This document shows positions 23,993 through 34,236 of a DNA stretch of 64,000 nt, one piece after another. The notes under the pieces were generated by a model. That model was not told where the DNA came from. It made no database searches and was given only the letters and a program-made list of their open reading frames with translations. The translations under genes and the position numbers were made by a program. Each line of letters opens with the position of its first letter. Positions within the stretch are counted from its first letter, which is position 1. This DNA comes from Hericium rajendrae. Lineage: Eukaryota; Basidiomycota; Agaricomycetes; Russulales; Hericiaceae. The stretch spans positions 558,001-622,000 of the forward strand of contig CM065892.1 in the NCBI GenBank assembly GCA_033439255.1, read 5' to 3'.

Positions 23993-25171
23993 CTAATCGT
24001 CCGGTAACTCCGACAGTTCACTGCTCTCGTCGCTGGCCTCGCCCTCCTCAAGTTCCTCCAGTCGCATTTTGCGCTTTCCTCTAGTGTTGTCTTTTGGGTC
24101 CTCTGCAACCTCGCCCATCTCGATGTCGTCGTCATCAGGCTTTGCGGGTGCTGGAGTCGACGATTGGCCAGAGCGAGACCGAAGCCGAGAGGTAGTGATA
24201 GAAGTCGCTGAGGCTCGCTGCACAGGATTGAACGGCTTTGCGAAGGGGTTTAATGACGCTGAAAGAGGAACATCATCCGACGACTGCTCCTCGCCCTCTT
24301 CCTTCTCGTCTTCGGTAGGAATGGTGACGTTGAGAGAAGGCGTCCCTGCGTCCGTCACGTCTTGCATTGGTGTCGGTGCTCGTGACGCCTCAGAGTCTTT
24401 GCCAAGGAGGCGAATCTGTCCAATGCCTGAGATAATGGATGCGAGCGACTCTTTCTGGGTCTGGATGAGCCGGTTTTGAGCATCATGGTCTTCACGAATG
24501 GCGGCCATGTCATTCTCGAGAGACTTGATAGTCCTGAAAGTGTAAGATGAGCTGACAGTTTCTGGACCAGGAAGTGCACAACGTACTGTTCCAGCTCTTC
24601 TCTGTTCGGAAGCGTGTTGATTTTCTCTGCGAAAACGTCATACTCGATCTTTCGCCGCCGTTCCATCTGTGCATGCTCCAACGATGTCTTCAGCTGCTCA
24701 ATCTGGCCTTCCAGCCGCCCACGCTCGTCCTCTGTATACGAGTTCGCTTCAATACATGGCACGAAGGACCAGAAATGTACACGCACCTATTCTGTGCCGT
24801 TCCCGCTGATGCTCCTCTACCTGCCGCGCCTCAGCTTCACACACCATGAACGCCTTCTTGAGCTGCAAGCTCAGCGTGGCGAGCTCAACCAAGAAAGCCT
24901 CCCGCGCGTCATTCACGTTGGTCGAAGGTCCCGGCGTCGGGACCACTGGATCATGGGCGACATTGGCATAGTTGTGAAATTTCTTGATCACCCTCCGTAG
25001 AGCGCGCTCGTCATTAGTGATCCGCGAGTGTATGATTGCATCTGAATGGAAGATGAGCATCAGTGGTGTGGAACGAATGAGCAGAGACGCGCCTTCCTCC
25101 TCGACTGTAAGCGTAGGGATGGCGACTGCCTGTGGTGTCGCAACGCGCGACTGGTGCTGGCTGCTCGCCAT
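23993..25171 (-). CDS. THO complex subunit 7 (Tho7/THOC7)
   Basis: Three exons: 25171-24787, 24731-24587 and 24533-23993, giving 356 residues. The core matches the THOC7 family: ITNDERALRRVIKKFHNYAN near residue 45, then a long coiled coil with LATLSLQLKKAFMVCEAE, RRRKIEYDVFAEKIN, TLPNREELE and LENDMAAIREDH. THO couples transcription to mRNA packaging and export in the nucleus; THOC7 is an all-helical subunit in the coiled-coil part of the complex. The C-terminal third is acidic and disordered-looking (DDDDIEMGEVAEDP, LEELEEGEASDESSELSEL) and longer than in animal THOC7. The ATG at 25171 (MASSQ) was preferred to one 129 bases upstream because the extra residues are Arg/Pro-rich and unlike the family. 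The tRNase Z gene converges on it with only 55 bases between stops. Confidence 0.85.
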
Positions 25172-25439
25172 GACGGTTGGGAGAGAGCGCCGCCACCGCG
25201 CCGGCGTCGGTTTACGCGGCGCACGTGGCTCGTTCGAAACCCGGGGAGCTGGCGCGCTCCTGTTGACGCACGTGGAGGATCGCACGGTGGCTTCGCTCAA
25301 GGGGGGTGCGGGATGTTAATCCGGCACCAGGGGTTGGTTAGTTAGTTAGGGGGTCGATGCTCTTACCAAAACAAATGCAGCAACCCTATGCTAGGGTCTC
25401 AAATGCCAATTGTTAGAGAGTGTGCGTGGTTAGGCCGGT

Positions 25440-26180
25440 TAGGTGGTGGACACATGAGCGGGAGGAGGCAGAACGCGAAGGCGTCGAACTAAACGTGCAG
25501 TGTGACATCGAGGAGCAAGCTGTTCTGCGGCGTATCGATGCGCATGTGAAAGCTCGCCGTTACTGCATCGGACAGGCCTGCGAAGTGCTGCACGAGATCG
25601 CACAATGGTCGTATGTCGGGAAGGCTGGACTGAGCGCACGGGGCGCACGGGGTCTGAGCAGCTGCGGGCGGTGGCGGGCGAGAGGTGTAGTTCGTCGGTG
25701 TGTGCGATCGTGAGCAGCGTGCGCCGCAGGATATTAGTAGCCTGCACATAGGTCGTGCGCCCTACGGGTGTCATCTGGTAGATGCAGCGCAGAACGGTCG
25801 CAGAGGCGAGTCATGATGCAGCGCTCGTCATGCACCTTTAGCTGCGAGGTGTGAGTATGTCCGCCTGGAGGTGAGGCGAAATATGAGACTTACGGTTATC
25901 CTGAACGCGGCCAGTGCTTCGGCAGATGCTATGAGCAGAGCTGGATTGTGTTTGGCTCGTCGACGAGTCGGACTACTGTATGGGCCAGCAGCTGCGAGTT
26001 GAACTCGAAACAGTTGTGTGCGAATGCAATGGAATTCGTGCATGCGTACATGGAACCCGTGATATAGCATGGGCCATCTGCATGCACGCCGCTGTCCAGC
26101 ATCGCGTCCAGAATGAGCGACATGGCGAGGACGTGCACAGGAATGTTCGGGGAGCAATCGGGGAGAGCAGCGAAGCACAT
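25440..26180 (-). other. Possible unrecognised or decayed gene
   Basis: On the minus strand several frames look protein-like in turn: SLILDAMLDSGVHADGP and FNSQLLAHTVVRLVDEPNT around 26150-25960, ALLIASAEALAAFRIT around 25940-25900 before a GTAAGT donor, TRLCDRSALHLPDDTRRA around 25800, and DLVQHFAGLSDAVTASF near 25600-25500. They are in different frames and only some are joined by plausible splice sites. I do not recognise the protein. It may be a real multi-exon gene or the remains of one beside the mobile-element island. The rest of 25172-26374 shows nothing else. Confidence 0.3.
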
Positions 26181-26374
26181 CTTATCTTATCAAATTTCTT
26201 TATATGGATACGTGCCTGATTACATACGTAGTTAGTCCAACCCGTACCGGCCTTACCGAAAAAAATGACCATATGTTTTTATTCCACGGCCCTTCGGGCA
26301 CCCCCTGGTCTCGTGTTTTGCTTGGTCTTATTTGGCCATTTCTGCCGGTTGACTTTTAGGTTTCCTTTAGTTAT

Positions 26375-26928
26375 TTAAGGACTGCTAGGCTTGTACATGT
26401 ATGAGACGTAGATATCTCCTACTCGATGGAAAGTGTGGCCGTTTCTCTGATGCGGTGCGACGGCGTTGCAAGTAGCATGGCACAGGGTTTGTTCTGTGTC
26501 AACTTCGATCAGGATATGTGGAACGGCGGTGGTGTTGCATCCACGCGGTACAAGCGGGCTTTGGAGCAGTACATGTGGATCAATTGGTTGTTCGAGGAAG
26601 AGGTTGATATCTTGGACAGTCGTGTTGGCCATCATTGTGCCTAGGACATTGCGCCAGCGGAAGGAAGCTATTGCTCGGCTTAGGCGATGGGCGGGGATAT
26701 GGATCTGTGCTGGGTAAGTGTTTGCCGCGGAATATTGGTCGATAAAAGTCTCACGCAGTTTCTGAGAGGCAGGAGAATCTCGCATTCTCCGTTTGCTGCT
26801 ATAATCGTGGGTTTTATCCCGTAGATTGCTAGGGCTTTCTCGCAGACTTTATCTGTCTTGATCTATACAAGGCAGATTTTAATAAGATGAAGGCGAGGAG
26901 TAACATGTCATCGTACCGTGTGGGCCAT
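26375..26928 (-). CDS. Unrecognised 149-residue protein with a 12-base first coding exon (paralogue of 33676-34236)
   Basis: Exons 26928-26917 (only ATG plus three codons), 26862-26755 and 26704-26375 give 149 residues. The first intron has a GTACGA donor and TATAG acceptor; the second has GTGAGA and CACAG. The middle exon encodes VCEKALAIYGIKPTIIAANG, the last one RLSRAIASFRWRNVLGTMMA and PHILIEVDTEQTL. The same order, exon number, intron phases and near-identical exon lengths (12/108/330 against 9/111/333) are found in the gene at 33676-34236, which strongly supports both models. Helix then beta-rich pattern; no known domain is recognised. The gag-only LTR element sits 150 bases upstream and may have cut off its native promoter. 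Confidence 0.65.
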
Positions 26929-27080
26929 CGCAGCGTAGTAAGATTAGGCGGAATAGCTCTCGTTGTTATAAGTGATTTTACGGCGGAGCGGCATCCACGA
27001 CGGCGAGCGGATAAGTCGGATGACATAGAATCGAAATTAATTGCATCCACCGCGGGTGTGACGTCTGGTTGTGAGGCCGC

Positions 27081-27901
27081 TGATGTGTGGACCCTGGGAA
27101 TGGAGGCGGCAGCCAAAACCAAAACCAACAGAGTACCGGGGGGTGCGAGGGGACCAAGTATCTCAAGTGAGGAGTGAGGTGAGGGCAGCTGAAGGTCACT
27201 GCAGCAGGAACGATGGAACGGCTGGTTCGCTAAGGGCGATACTGAGGCGATCTGGTGATAAGCAGCTGGGAAGGATGAGGAACGGCTGTAGAATGACAAG
27301 GGGAATGACGAGACACACGGGTCTCCGATACGACGGACTGATCCTAGAGAAAAGGACTGAAAAGCGGCTGATATGACTGAATCTGACGAATGACGCTGCG
27401 GGCGGACTGGCCTAAAGGAGGGCGAACTTGTCTAAAGCCCGGAGAACAATGAGAACAACAGTGAGAGAGACTTCTGAGGTCTGAGCTCTGAGGGGGAAAG
27501 GTGCACTGGGGGTTCTATTCGAAGCTGGGACTCTGTCTACCATACAAGTAGGAAACTCGCCCTTGGCGGTCTCGGGCGATCTCGGACTCGGCTGCTCTAT
27601 GGTACATCTATGGTCCGAAACCATCAAAAGGCGGCATCCAGGCATCCTGTACAACACAGACCCGGTACCATAATGCCAGCAGCCTGATTGGCTCACCAAA
27701 ACCGCTGAGGACGACCTGGAGCGGACTTGAGAAAACCTCGGTGAGGCCTGCAGTAGCTGACAACTCCTGATATGAGGGACATCACCACTCTGAGCAGGGT
27801 TGGTGGGTGAGGAGCTGGAAGCTGGATGGGAGTGAAGGGGAACTGCATGGAAGATGGTGAGATGAGGTCTGACGTTGCTGAACACAGCTTGAGGCGTATC
27901 A
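27081..27901 (-). repeat. 3' LTR of the gag-only retrotransposon
   Basis: 821 bases, ends TGAT and ATCA. Identical by eye to the copy at 31411-32232 apart from one missing G near 27510. Confidence 0.92.
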
Positions 27902-27911
27902 TTCTCCCCCC
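27902..27911 (-). other. Polypurine tract
   Basis: On the minus strand GGGGGGAGAA lies directly before the first base of the 3' LTR, the expected position for plus-strand priming in LTR retrotransposons. Confidence 0.75.
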
Positions 27912-28054
27912 AACTGAAAAATAGACTGTCCTCAGTCTAACCAATGAGCCCCACGAGGGATTCGGACGCTAGACACCAAATACGCTTTGAGCGGTGTTCT
28001 CACTATAGCTGAGAAGGAGAGTGGAGGTGAGGACAACGATCAAGCAGGAATGCA

Positions 28055-30100
28055 TCACAGTAGAGGAGGACGATCTGGGATCACTGCTGGTGGGTTCTGA
28101 TGGAAAGCGAGATGGTCAAGGAAAATGATATCACTGTCGTCGACTAAGGGTGCCCTGAGCGAACTTGACTCGGATCTGGAAAGTGACTGGAGAAATGACA
28201 CTGAAAGCGGTGGAGTGATGGAAAACAGAGGTCGACAGTTGGCAGGTATAGGCTTGGATGTCATAGGTGAGCTTGGACTGGGGTCAGAGCCACCAACAAG
28301 GACTCCTGGGTTGAGATCGGGTTCTGAGATACCCTGGTGATCCACCTGCAGGTCTGCGCATGGAGAAAGGAACTCTGCATCGGTAGAGATGATGGAAGGA
28401 AGGGTAGATGAGCTGCTCGAGACTTGGTGCTTCTCTAAGTTCAATAGAAACAAGTTCGCTGGTGGTTCGCTTTGTGCGATGTTGAGCACAGAGCGAACTT
28501 GAGTCTCTAACTGCTCGCATTGGTCTCTGGATGATAGGAGAGGCCTCCTAGATGATGACACATGACGATCGATGAAGGATGGCCTCGACATATGGGCTGG
28601 CATCACTGCTAGCTCATGGAGCTGAGCAAGTTCGCCTCGAGCGTGGTAGGTGGTGAAGTCCAGTTGCATCTGATAGAGCTGAGCAAGCTGATGTCTGCAA
28701 GACTGGATCGGCGTTGAAATGGAGAGGCCACGCCTTAGAAGGTAGACTCGATCATCAAAGGACACTTGATCTGTGGTCGAAGGAAGGTCGCTGTGGGCGG
28801 ACTTGTGCGGAGCAGGCATTTGGTGGACAAAGGGAGCAGTTTGAGCAATGGTGCTTGGTGAAGACTGGTCTGGGGCATGCCAGGATGGGGTGCGCTGATA
28901 GAACTGGTCAAGACGAACTGCAATGGGATCACCTGGGACACCTCGAGGTAGCCAGGCCCCAGAAGGTAAAGTGATCTCGCCTCTGGCGTTGAACTTGCAC
29001 TTGCCAGCCTTCAGGTACGTCTGAACTGCTGCGCACTGACGAAGGAAGTGACCATGGGCCCCACAGAAGCTGCAATGCCCAGGGGCAGTCCGAATACGCT
29101 GAGGCTGTCTGAAGGTCGTCGAAGGCGTACAGGAGGTCGCTGGCTGGACAGGAGGTGAAAATATCGGTGGCTGGACCATTCTAAGCAGAAGATTCGCTAA
29201 TGAGGGTACATGCTTGCTCTCGATGGTGATTGTGGTTGCAGAACCCAAGACCGCTGGTGGTGAACTCACCAAAACGTCGGCAACTGGGTCATTGCAGCTT
29301 GTATGAGGGCCAAATGTGATGCTGGTACCATGCAGAATGCGCTTAGCAGCGTGATAGATGTCGATAATGGGGTAGGACTCGTCTGGATGGTGGTCTGGGT
29401 GCCTCTGGGTGAGATAGGCCTCAATCTGGTGGTAGAGTCGATCTGGAAGCGCTGAGAGGAAGAAATGCTGCTCCTCAAAAGCAGAGAGACGTCCCTGGTG
29501 CTTCAGGCAATGTGAAATGACCAAAAACCGGCGAAGAAATGCACCAAGTTCGCCTAAGGAGGACAAGTTCGCCTGAAGCGTCGTTCGAGCGAGAGCCACC
29601 AAATCCTGCCTGGACCAAAGGCCTCCTGCTTCAGAACCTGGATACAACTTCTGGATCGCAGCCTTGAACTCGTTCCAAGTGCCTGTGCCAAAACTCGGTT
29701 CAGACTGCCAGAGATCCTGGGCATCTAACTCAGACAAAAGCCGGACCGCATGAGCCTTCTTCTCCAAATCATCCTGGACCTGAAAGCGCTGAAAACAAAA
29801 CTCCAGATCTGCAAAATATGGTCCGAGTTCACGGGGATCGTCTCTGGCAAAGCTGGGAGCACCGCTCTCTCCACGCATTGGCATGAACGCTGATGGCATC
29901 ATTGTAACAGAAGCGGCGGGACGGGGGTAATGTCGAGGATGAAAGTGAGCAGTAGTGATCGGAGGCACGCTAGAGCAATCAGGAATGATGGAGGTGACTC
30001 TGATGCGAGGAAAGTGAGCCTGAGATGGACTAGGGGCGATCAGGGGCGATGAGGAGCGACTTTGAGGCGATCTTGCTATGACTAGGGCAATGCGAGACAA
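28055..30100 (-). CDS. Gag-like capsid/nucleocapsid protein of the LTR element
   Basis: An uninterrupted 681-residue frame. Residues about 80-270 resemble fungal retrotransposon Gag: ELGPYFADLEFCFQRFQV, KKAHAVRLLSELDAQDLW, WNEFKAAIQKLYPGSE, ARTTLQANLSSLGELGAFLR and FLSALPDRLYHQIEAYL. A CCHC zinc knuckle, CSFCGAHGHFLRQC (C-x2-C-x4-H-x4-C), lies near residue 341 and would bind the element's RNA. The C-terminal 250 residues are Ser/Pro-rich with no aspartic protease DTG/DSG motif in a suitable context. The true start may be further in (MMPSAFMPMRG), since the first 60 residues are Pro/Ser-rich. The frame is intact, consistent with a recently active element. Confidence 0.8.
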   Translation of the reverse strand: MSRIALVIARSPQSRSSSPLIAPSPSQAHFPRIRVTSIIPDCSSVPPITTAHFHPRHYPRPAASVTMMPSAFMPMRGESGAPSFARDDPRELGPYFADLEFCFQRFQVQDDLEKKAHAVRLLSELDAQDLWQSEPSFGTGTWNEFKAAIQKLYPGSEAGGLWSRQDLVALARTTLQANLSSLGELGAFLRRFLVISHCLKHQGRLSAFEEQHFFLSALPDRLYHQIEAYLTQRHPDHHPDESYPIIDIYHAAKRILHGTSITFGPHTSCNDPVADVLVSSPPAVLGSATTITIESKHVPSLANLLLRMVQPPIFSPPVQPATSCTPSTTFRQPQRIRTAPGHCSFCGAHGHFLRQCAAVQTYLKAGKCKFNARGEITLPSGAWLPRGVPGDPIAVRLDQFYQRTPSWHAPDQSSPSTIAQTAPFVHQMPAPHKSAHSDLPSTTDQVSFDDRVYLLRRGLSISTPIQSCRHQLAQLYQMQLDFTTYHARGELAQLHELAVMPAHMSRPSFIDRHVSSSRRPLLSSRDQCEQLETQVRSVLNIAQSEPPANLFLLNLEKHQVSSSSSTLPSIISTDAEFLSPCADLQVDHQGISEPDLNPGVLVGGSDPSPSSPMTSKPIPANCRPLFSITPPLSVSFLQSLSRSESSSLRAPLVDDSDIIFLDHLAFHQNPPAVIPDRPPLL

Positions 30101-31390
30101 TTGGAAGGGACGAGTGAAGAGCCAAGATGGTGGATGACGACCTGAGATGATAACCGATGATCTGGAATGCTCAAAAGCGATGAAAGGTGCTCAAAAGCGA
30201 TGAAAAATGCTCAAAAGCAATAGAAGGTGATTCTGGGGCAACCAGAATGACGAGCGATAGGGAGAGATGATCCAAAGGGGCCAGGGGTGCTCCTGGGGCG
30301 ATACGACCTGAAAAAGCGATGAGAAACTGCTAAAAGCAACCAATGTCGCCGACGGTGAGTCAAGATCGCCAGCGGAAATCTGAAACAAAAGAAAGCAAGA
30401 AGGGGCCAAGAAAATGACCTGTGAGCAACTTGAGAGGCTCCTGAACGCCGATGGTGACTTTGGGGTGGACTGTAAGCGGTCTGGACACAACTGGCTCAAC
30501 CTGAAAGAAACAAGACTCCTCTGCAACCAATGGAGAGTGCTAGGGATGCTGGGGCGACCTTGCCTAAGACAAAATGTGATAAGTTGACGGGAGATGGCTC
30601 CTGAACGAAAGACAGTGATAGGAGTGATCGATAGGCACCCTGGGGCAAAGAAAAGTGACTCAAAGCACTGGAAGGTGATAGGAGGAGGAGCTGATGCAAG
30701 CTATGGGGTACAGAGGCACCTCCAAGGCAAGTCTGAGCAACAGAAGGGAGCTGGGATGACTCAATGGTGTGAAGAGGTCGCTGAAGGGGATATAAGGGCA
30801 ATCCTGGATGACCTAAGATGCTGAAAGCTGGCGGCGACCTAGTACGCTACCGGCGACTCTGTGGCGACAGTGCTAGGTGATGATCCTGGGTGCTAAAAAG
30901 GCAAACAAGAGCGATTGAAGACCAACCAATGCCGTCAAAATGCGATCTGGGGCGACCAAATGAAGTGAGAAGTGATGCTAGGCAGTAAGAGATGCTGAGG
31001 ACCGAGTCCGCCTAAGGCAACTTTGAGGCGAGCTGAGACGATCTGAGGTGATCAAGGGACGATTAAAGACGATTGGAGTGACTTAAAGACGACGAAGAAA
31101 GGCCGGAGGTGATGAGAGGTGATAGGAGATGACCCAGAACGATCTGAGCCAGTACAGGGTACTGAGGAGAGATGAAGGATGGTCCTGGGCAGCAAAAAGC
31201 GACTCTGGGAGGGGCAGGATGGTGGAAAGCGACAGGAGGCAATCAGGTGCGATGAATGGTGCTGAGAACCGGTTGGAAAGCTCTGCAACCAATGGCGATC
31301 TCGAAGAATGCACCAAGGCCACCTCGATGGCAGTCTTGACCTGATAGAGGCTATGCCTGGGTACACCCCTCACTGTTTTGAGTATGGAAC
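30101..31390 (-). other. Long untranslated leader of the LTR element
   Basis: About 1.3 kb between the primer binding site and the Gag start. It has no long conserved frame and is rich in GATGA, GGCGA and CAAAAGC words, including a 20-base tandem repeat at 30168-30227. A leader of this length is compatible with a packaging signal; no structure can be proven by eye. Confidence 0.5.
30168..30227 (+). repeat. 20-base tandem repeat, three copies
   Basis: TGCTCAAAAGCGATGAAAGG-type units start at 30168, 30188 and 30208, the third slightly diverged. Confidence 0.8.
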
Positions 31391-31407
31391 CCTCGCGGTG
31401 GGCTCCA
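31391..31407 (-). other. Primer binding site candidate
   Basis: On the minus strand, three T after the 5' LTR, TGGAGCCCACCGCGAGG begins with TGG, as expected for pairing with a tRNA 3' CCA end. The implied primer tRNA would end ...GTGGGCU-CCA, with U as discriminator base; that would suit a Cys- or Gln-type tRNA, but the tRNA is not in this window. Confidence 0.65.
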
Positions 31408-31410
31408 AAA

Positions 31411-32232
31411 TGATGTGTGGACCCTGGGAATGGAGGCGGCAGCCAAAACCAAAACCAACAGAGTACCGGGGGGTGCGAGGGGACCAAGTATCTCAAGTGA
31501 GGAGTGAGGTGAGGGCAGCTGAAGGTCACTGCAGCAGGAACGATGGAACGGCTGGTTCGCTAAGGGCGATACTGAGGCGATCTGGTGATAAGCAGCTGGG
31601 AAGGATGAGGAACGGCTGTAGAATGACAAGGGGAATGACGAGACACACGGGTCTCCGATACGACGGACTGATCCTAGAGAAAAGGACTGAAAAGCGGCTG
31701 ATATGACTGAATCTGACGAATGACGCTGCGGGCGGACTGGCCTAAAGGAGGGCGAACTTGTCTAAAGCCCGGAGAACAATGAGAACAACAGTGAGAGAGA
31801 CTTCTGAGGTCTGAGCTCTGAGGGGGAAAGGTGCACTGGGGGGTTCTATTCGAAGCTGGGACTCTGTCTACCATACAAGTAGGAAACTCGCCCTTGGCGG
31901 TCTCGGGCGATCTCGGACTCGGCTGCTCTATGGTACATCTATGGTCCGAAACCATCAAAAGGCGGCATCCAGGCATCCTGTACAACACAGACCCGGTACC
32001 ATAATGCCAGCAGCCTGATTGGCTCACCAAAACCGCTGAGGACGACCTGGAGCGGACTTGAGAAAACCTCGGTGAGGCCTGCAGTAGCTGACAACTCCTG
32101 ATATGAGGGACATCACCACTCTGAGCAGGGTTGGTGGGTGAGGAGCTGGAAGCTGGATGGGAGTGAAGGGGAACTGCATGGAAGATGGTGAGATGAGGTC
32201 TGACGTTGCTGAACACAGCTTGAGGCGTATCA
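31411..32232 (-). repeat. 5' LTR of the gag-only retrotransposon
   Basis: 822 bases, same ends as the other LTR, one extra G in a G run near 31840. Confidence 0.92.
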
Positions 32233-32450
32233 CCGCGTGCATATTTTTACGAAAGGGTGGCAGCCGTGATGTGCATTGCAAGACCGTATATAATCAAAGT
32301 AAGGGATTGGGGAGCGAGGGAAGTATAAGTGAAATACAATATAGTGAGATAGAGATCATGGACCTGGAAGGTGTAAAATAGCAAGACCGGATGATAAAGT
32401 ATGAAATAATATGAGCAGGATGGGACAGAACGGAGATAGTGAATGGAAAC

Positions 32451-33368
32451 TCAGGGTTTGAACTGTCCAACTAGACCAACGAGAGTCTTTGTACTCCCTC
32501 CACATCCTCTCTGGCAGTTGCTGCTTCCGAAGCTCCAAAATGGTAGGAGACACGCGGACCGTCGGTTGATAGGTGGAACGTTGGGCCAGCGAGGGCCAAG
32601 TTGAAGGTTGAGACAGGCAGCATCGCCGAAGAAGCGAAACGTTCGTGGGCAATACGCTTTGGCGACATTACGAGAGGTGTGGTATCGACAGCGGGTACCG
32701 AACATGTCGACGGTGAATCCGCGGTCAAGGTACTTGTCGACGCAGGCGAGAGTTCGATCGGAGAGTAATTGGTGGGGATCCACGAGGCATTGTCCGTTCA
32801 GAGTTGTCTTGGGGTATGCCACTACAAGGCCATCGGCGCGCATGACGTTCATTACCACTGTTCCCCAAAACCTAGCTACGGCAAATGTGGTGGAAAACTC
32901 AGCGCTGATGACGACGTCCATGCGAACATTTGGCGTGCGGAAGAGGCAGACGAGGCCTTGGATTCCGGCTCCGTAGTCAGCTGTGGCTTCGGGATCTTCT
33001 GGTGAGGTGTCTATGATTGAGTAACCGCTGTGGTTGACCAGATAGTCGACGATGTCTGATGCCGTGGATGGTAAGCAGTACACGTCTAAGTCTCCAACCT
33101 GGAAGAAAAAGTCGGGCAGGGCGTGGAGGACGAATGAGAGAGGGAAAGATCCGGAAAGGATGGAGTCGGTGTCGAATAGTAATTTTCGAAAGACAATGGG
33201 GTTGGGAACGTAATGGGCTAGGCGGCGGTTGTATAGGCTGTCCAAAAACCAGGTGACAAGTGCGCGAAGGCGAAGCGTGGATTGAGAAAGGGCAATCATA
33301 CTGATGATGGGGACATATTGCAGAATGGCTTCGAATACGTCATTACAAAAAAAAATGTCCCGTGGCAT
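32451..33368 (-). CDS. F-box-like protein of a fungal-specific family (member 1)
   Basis: Single exon, 305 residues. The N-terminus (DVFEAILQYVPIISMIALSQ, followed by LRLRALVTWF) has the F-box pattern of a short two-helix leucine-rich motif that docks on Skp1 of SCF ubiquitin ligases; this is a pattern match only. Residues about 70-110 hold SILSGSFPLSFVLHAL and VGDLDVYC, which look like the G-S and D-x-D elements of a nucleotidyltransferase-like fold (inference). It shares this layout with the genes at 34471-35367 and 40091-41023. The end (CPRTFRFFGDAACLNLQLG) resembles tails of hypothetical proteins common in mushroom genomes. It lies 215 bases from the LTR element. Confidence 0.6.
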   Translation of the reverse strand: MPRDIFFCNDVFEAILQYVPIISMIALSQSTLRLRALVTWFLDSLYNRRLAHYVPNPIVFRKLLFDTDSILSGSFPLSFVLHALPDFFFQVGDLDVYCLPSTASDIVDYLVNHSGYSIIDTSPEDPEATADYGAGIQGLVCLFRTPNVRMDVVISAEFSTTFAVARFWGTVVMNVMRADGLVVAYPKTTLNGQCLVDPHQLLSDRTLACVDKYLDRGFTVDMFGTRCRYHTSRNVAKAYCPRTFRFFGDAACLNLQLGPRWPNVPPINRRSACLLPFWSFGSSNCQRGCGGSTKTLVGLVGQFKP

Positions 33369-33675
33369 TTTTCGTTGGGTGGAAGATGGTGGTGCACCGT
33401 CCGTCTGGCAGTAGAGGGTTTTTTTTTTTCGGAGAGCATTGTGATGTGTGCGATTTGCATGTGCGGATCGAGAAGATGACGTTGCCGGTCTGCTAAGGAG
33501 ACGGTCGGATCATGGAGAGCGCTCGGGAGCGAATAAAGTGTTAGGGGCGATCGATGGTTGTCGTGACAGGCATGTGATAAAACATACGTCAGTCTATCTT
33601 CAGTTATCGCGAGGGTGGAATAGTTGGGCGACAGAATATTTCGTAGCGACCTTTTCCGCAGAAAATGCTATAAAA

Positions 33676-34236
33676 TTAATGGTGACGCAGAGATTGGTGG
33701 TCGTGAATTCGGTACGCTACGAGAAGAGGGCCGACAGAATGGAAAGTAAGTCCTTGGGCTCTGTGAACCTGCACTACCGAGCTGGTGGTAGTGAGAGAAA
33801 ATGGCGTGATAGTTACATCGATAATGATATGGATTCGTGGAGCGAACATGGAGGTGTTGACAGACATGGACATTGGCGAACAAAGACTGTAGAGGAAGTC
33901 GTACACCCGGGCGTCGTGAGTGGTGGTGAACAGTGCGTCGCTGTACTGAGTCCAGTTGAACGACGCGAGTACGACCGCAATTTCTTGTGCAGAGGTTTCG
34001 CGCCTTGCCTAGAGGAATGTAAGGTGAGTATCATTCCATAAGGAGATAGCATGCTTGCGTACCATCTGGGGTTGGAAGATTAAAATGATGTGGCCTGCGG
34101 AATCGCGACATACGAGTTGTATGTTTCGGGCTGCTAAAGCGTCTCGCATACGAGCCGTAAGAATAAGGTTGTTCTGTCAAACGGTTCAGCATGGTTATAA
34201 GGTGAATATGAGCCAGGCAAGTCGTACCGCGGACAT
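33676..34236 (-). CDS. Unrecognised 150-residue protein with a 9-base first coding exon (paralogue of 26375-26928)
   Basis: Exons 34236-34228 (ATG TCC GCG only), 34173-34063 and 34008-33676 give 150 residues with all introns in phase 0. The first intron has a GTACGA donor, TTATAAC branch site and GACAG acceptor; the second has GTACGC and CTCTAG. The middle exon encodes MRDALAARNIQLVCRDSAG and HIILIFQPQ; the last one encodes EIAVVLASFNWTQYSDALF and RIHIIIDVTITPF. Alignment to the paralogue by eye runs through the whole length (IASFRW against LASFNW; HILIEVDTEQ against HIIIDVTITP). No domain is recognised. It is packed between two F-box-like genes on the same strand. Confidence 0.65.

Larger units (their letters stand above)
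27081..32232 (-). mobile_element. Gag-only LTR retrotransposon, young, complete ends
   Basis: The element has two long direct repeats in the same orientation (821 and 822 bases) that differ, as far as I can see, by a single G in one homopolymer. Each repeat begins TGAT and ends ATCA. The flanks show a 4-base direct duplication CCGC at 27077-27080 and 32233-32236. Read on the minus strand, a primer-binding-site-like sequence follows the 5' LTR and a purine tract (GGGGGGAGAA) precedes the 3' LTR. The 3.5-kb interior has one long frame, a Gag-like protein with a CCHC knuckle; I see no protease, reverse transcriptase, RNase H or integrase motif. It should therefore depend on another element's enzymes. 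The near-identity of the LTRs points to recent insertion. Confidence 0.88.

Noticed and set aside
28055-31410. Search for protease, reverse transcriptase or integrase in the LTR element
   Set aside because: No YxDD, no DTG/DSG in context, no HHCC or DDE pattern in any frame; the element is called gag-only.
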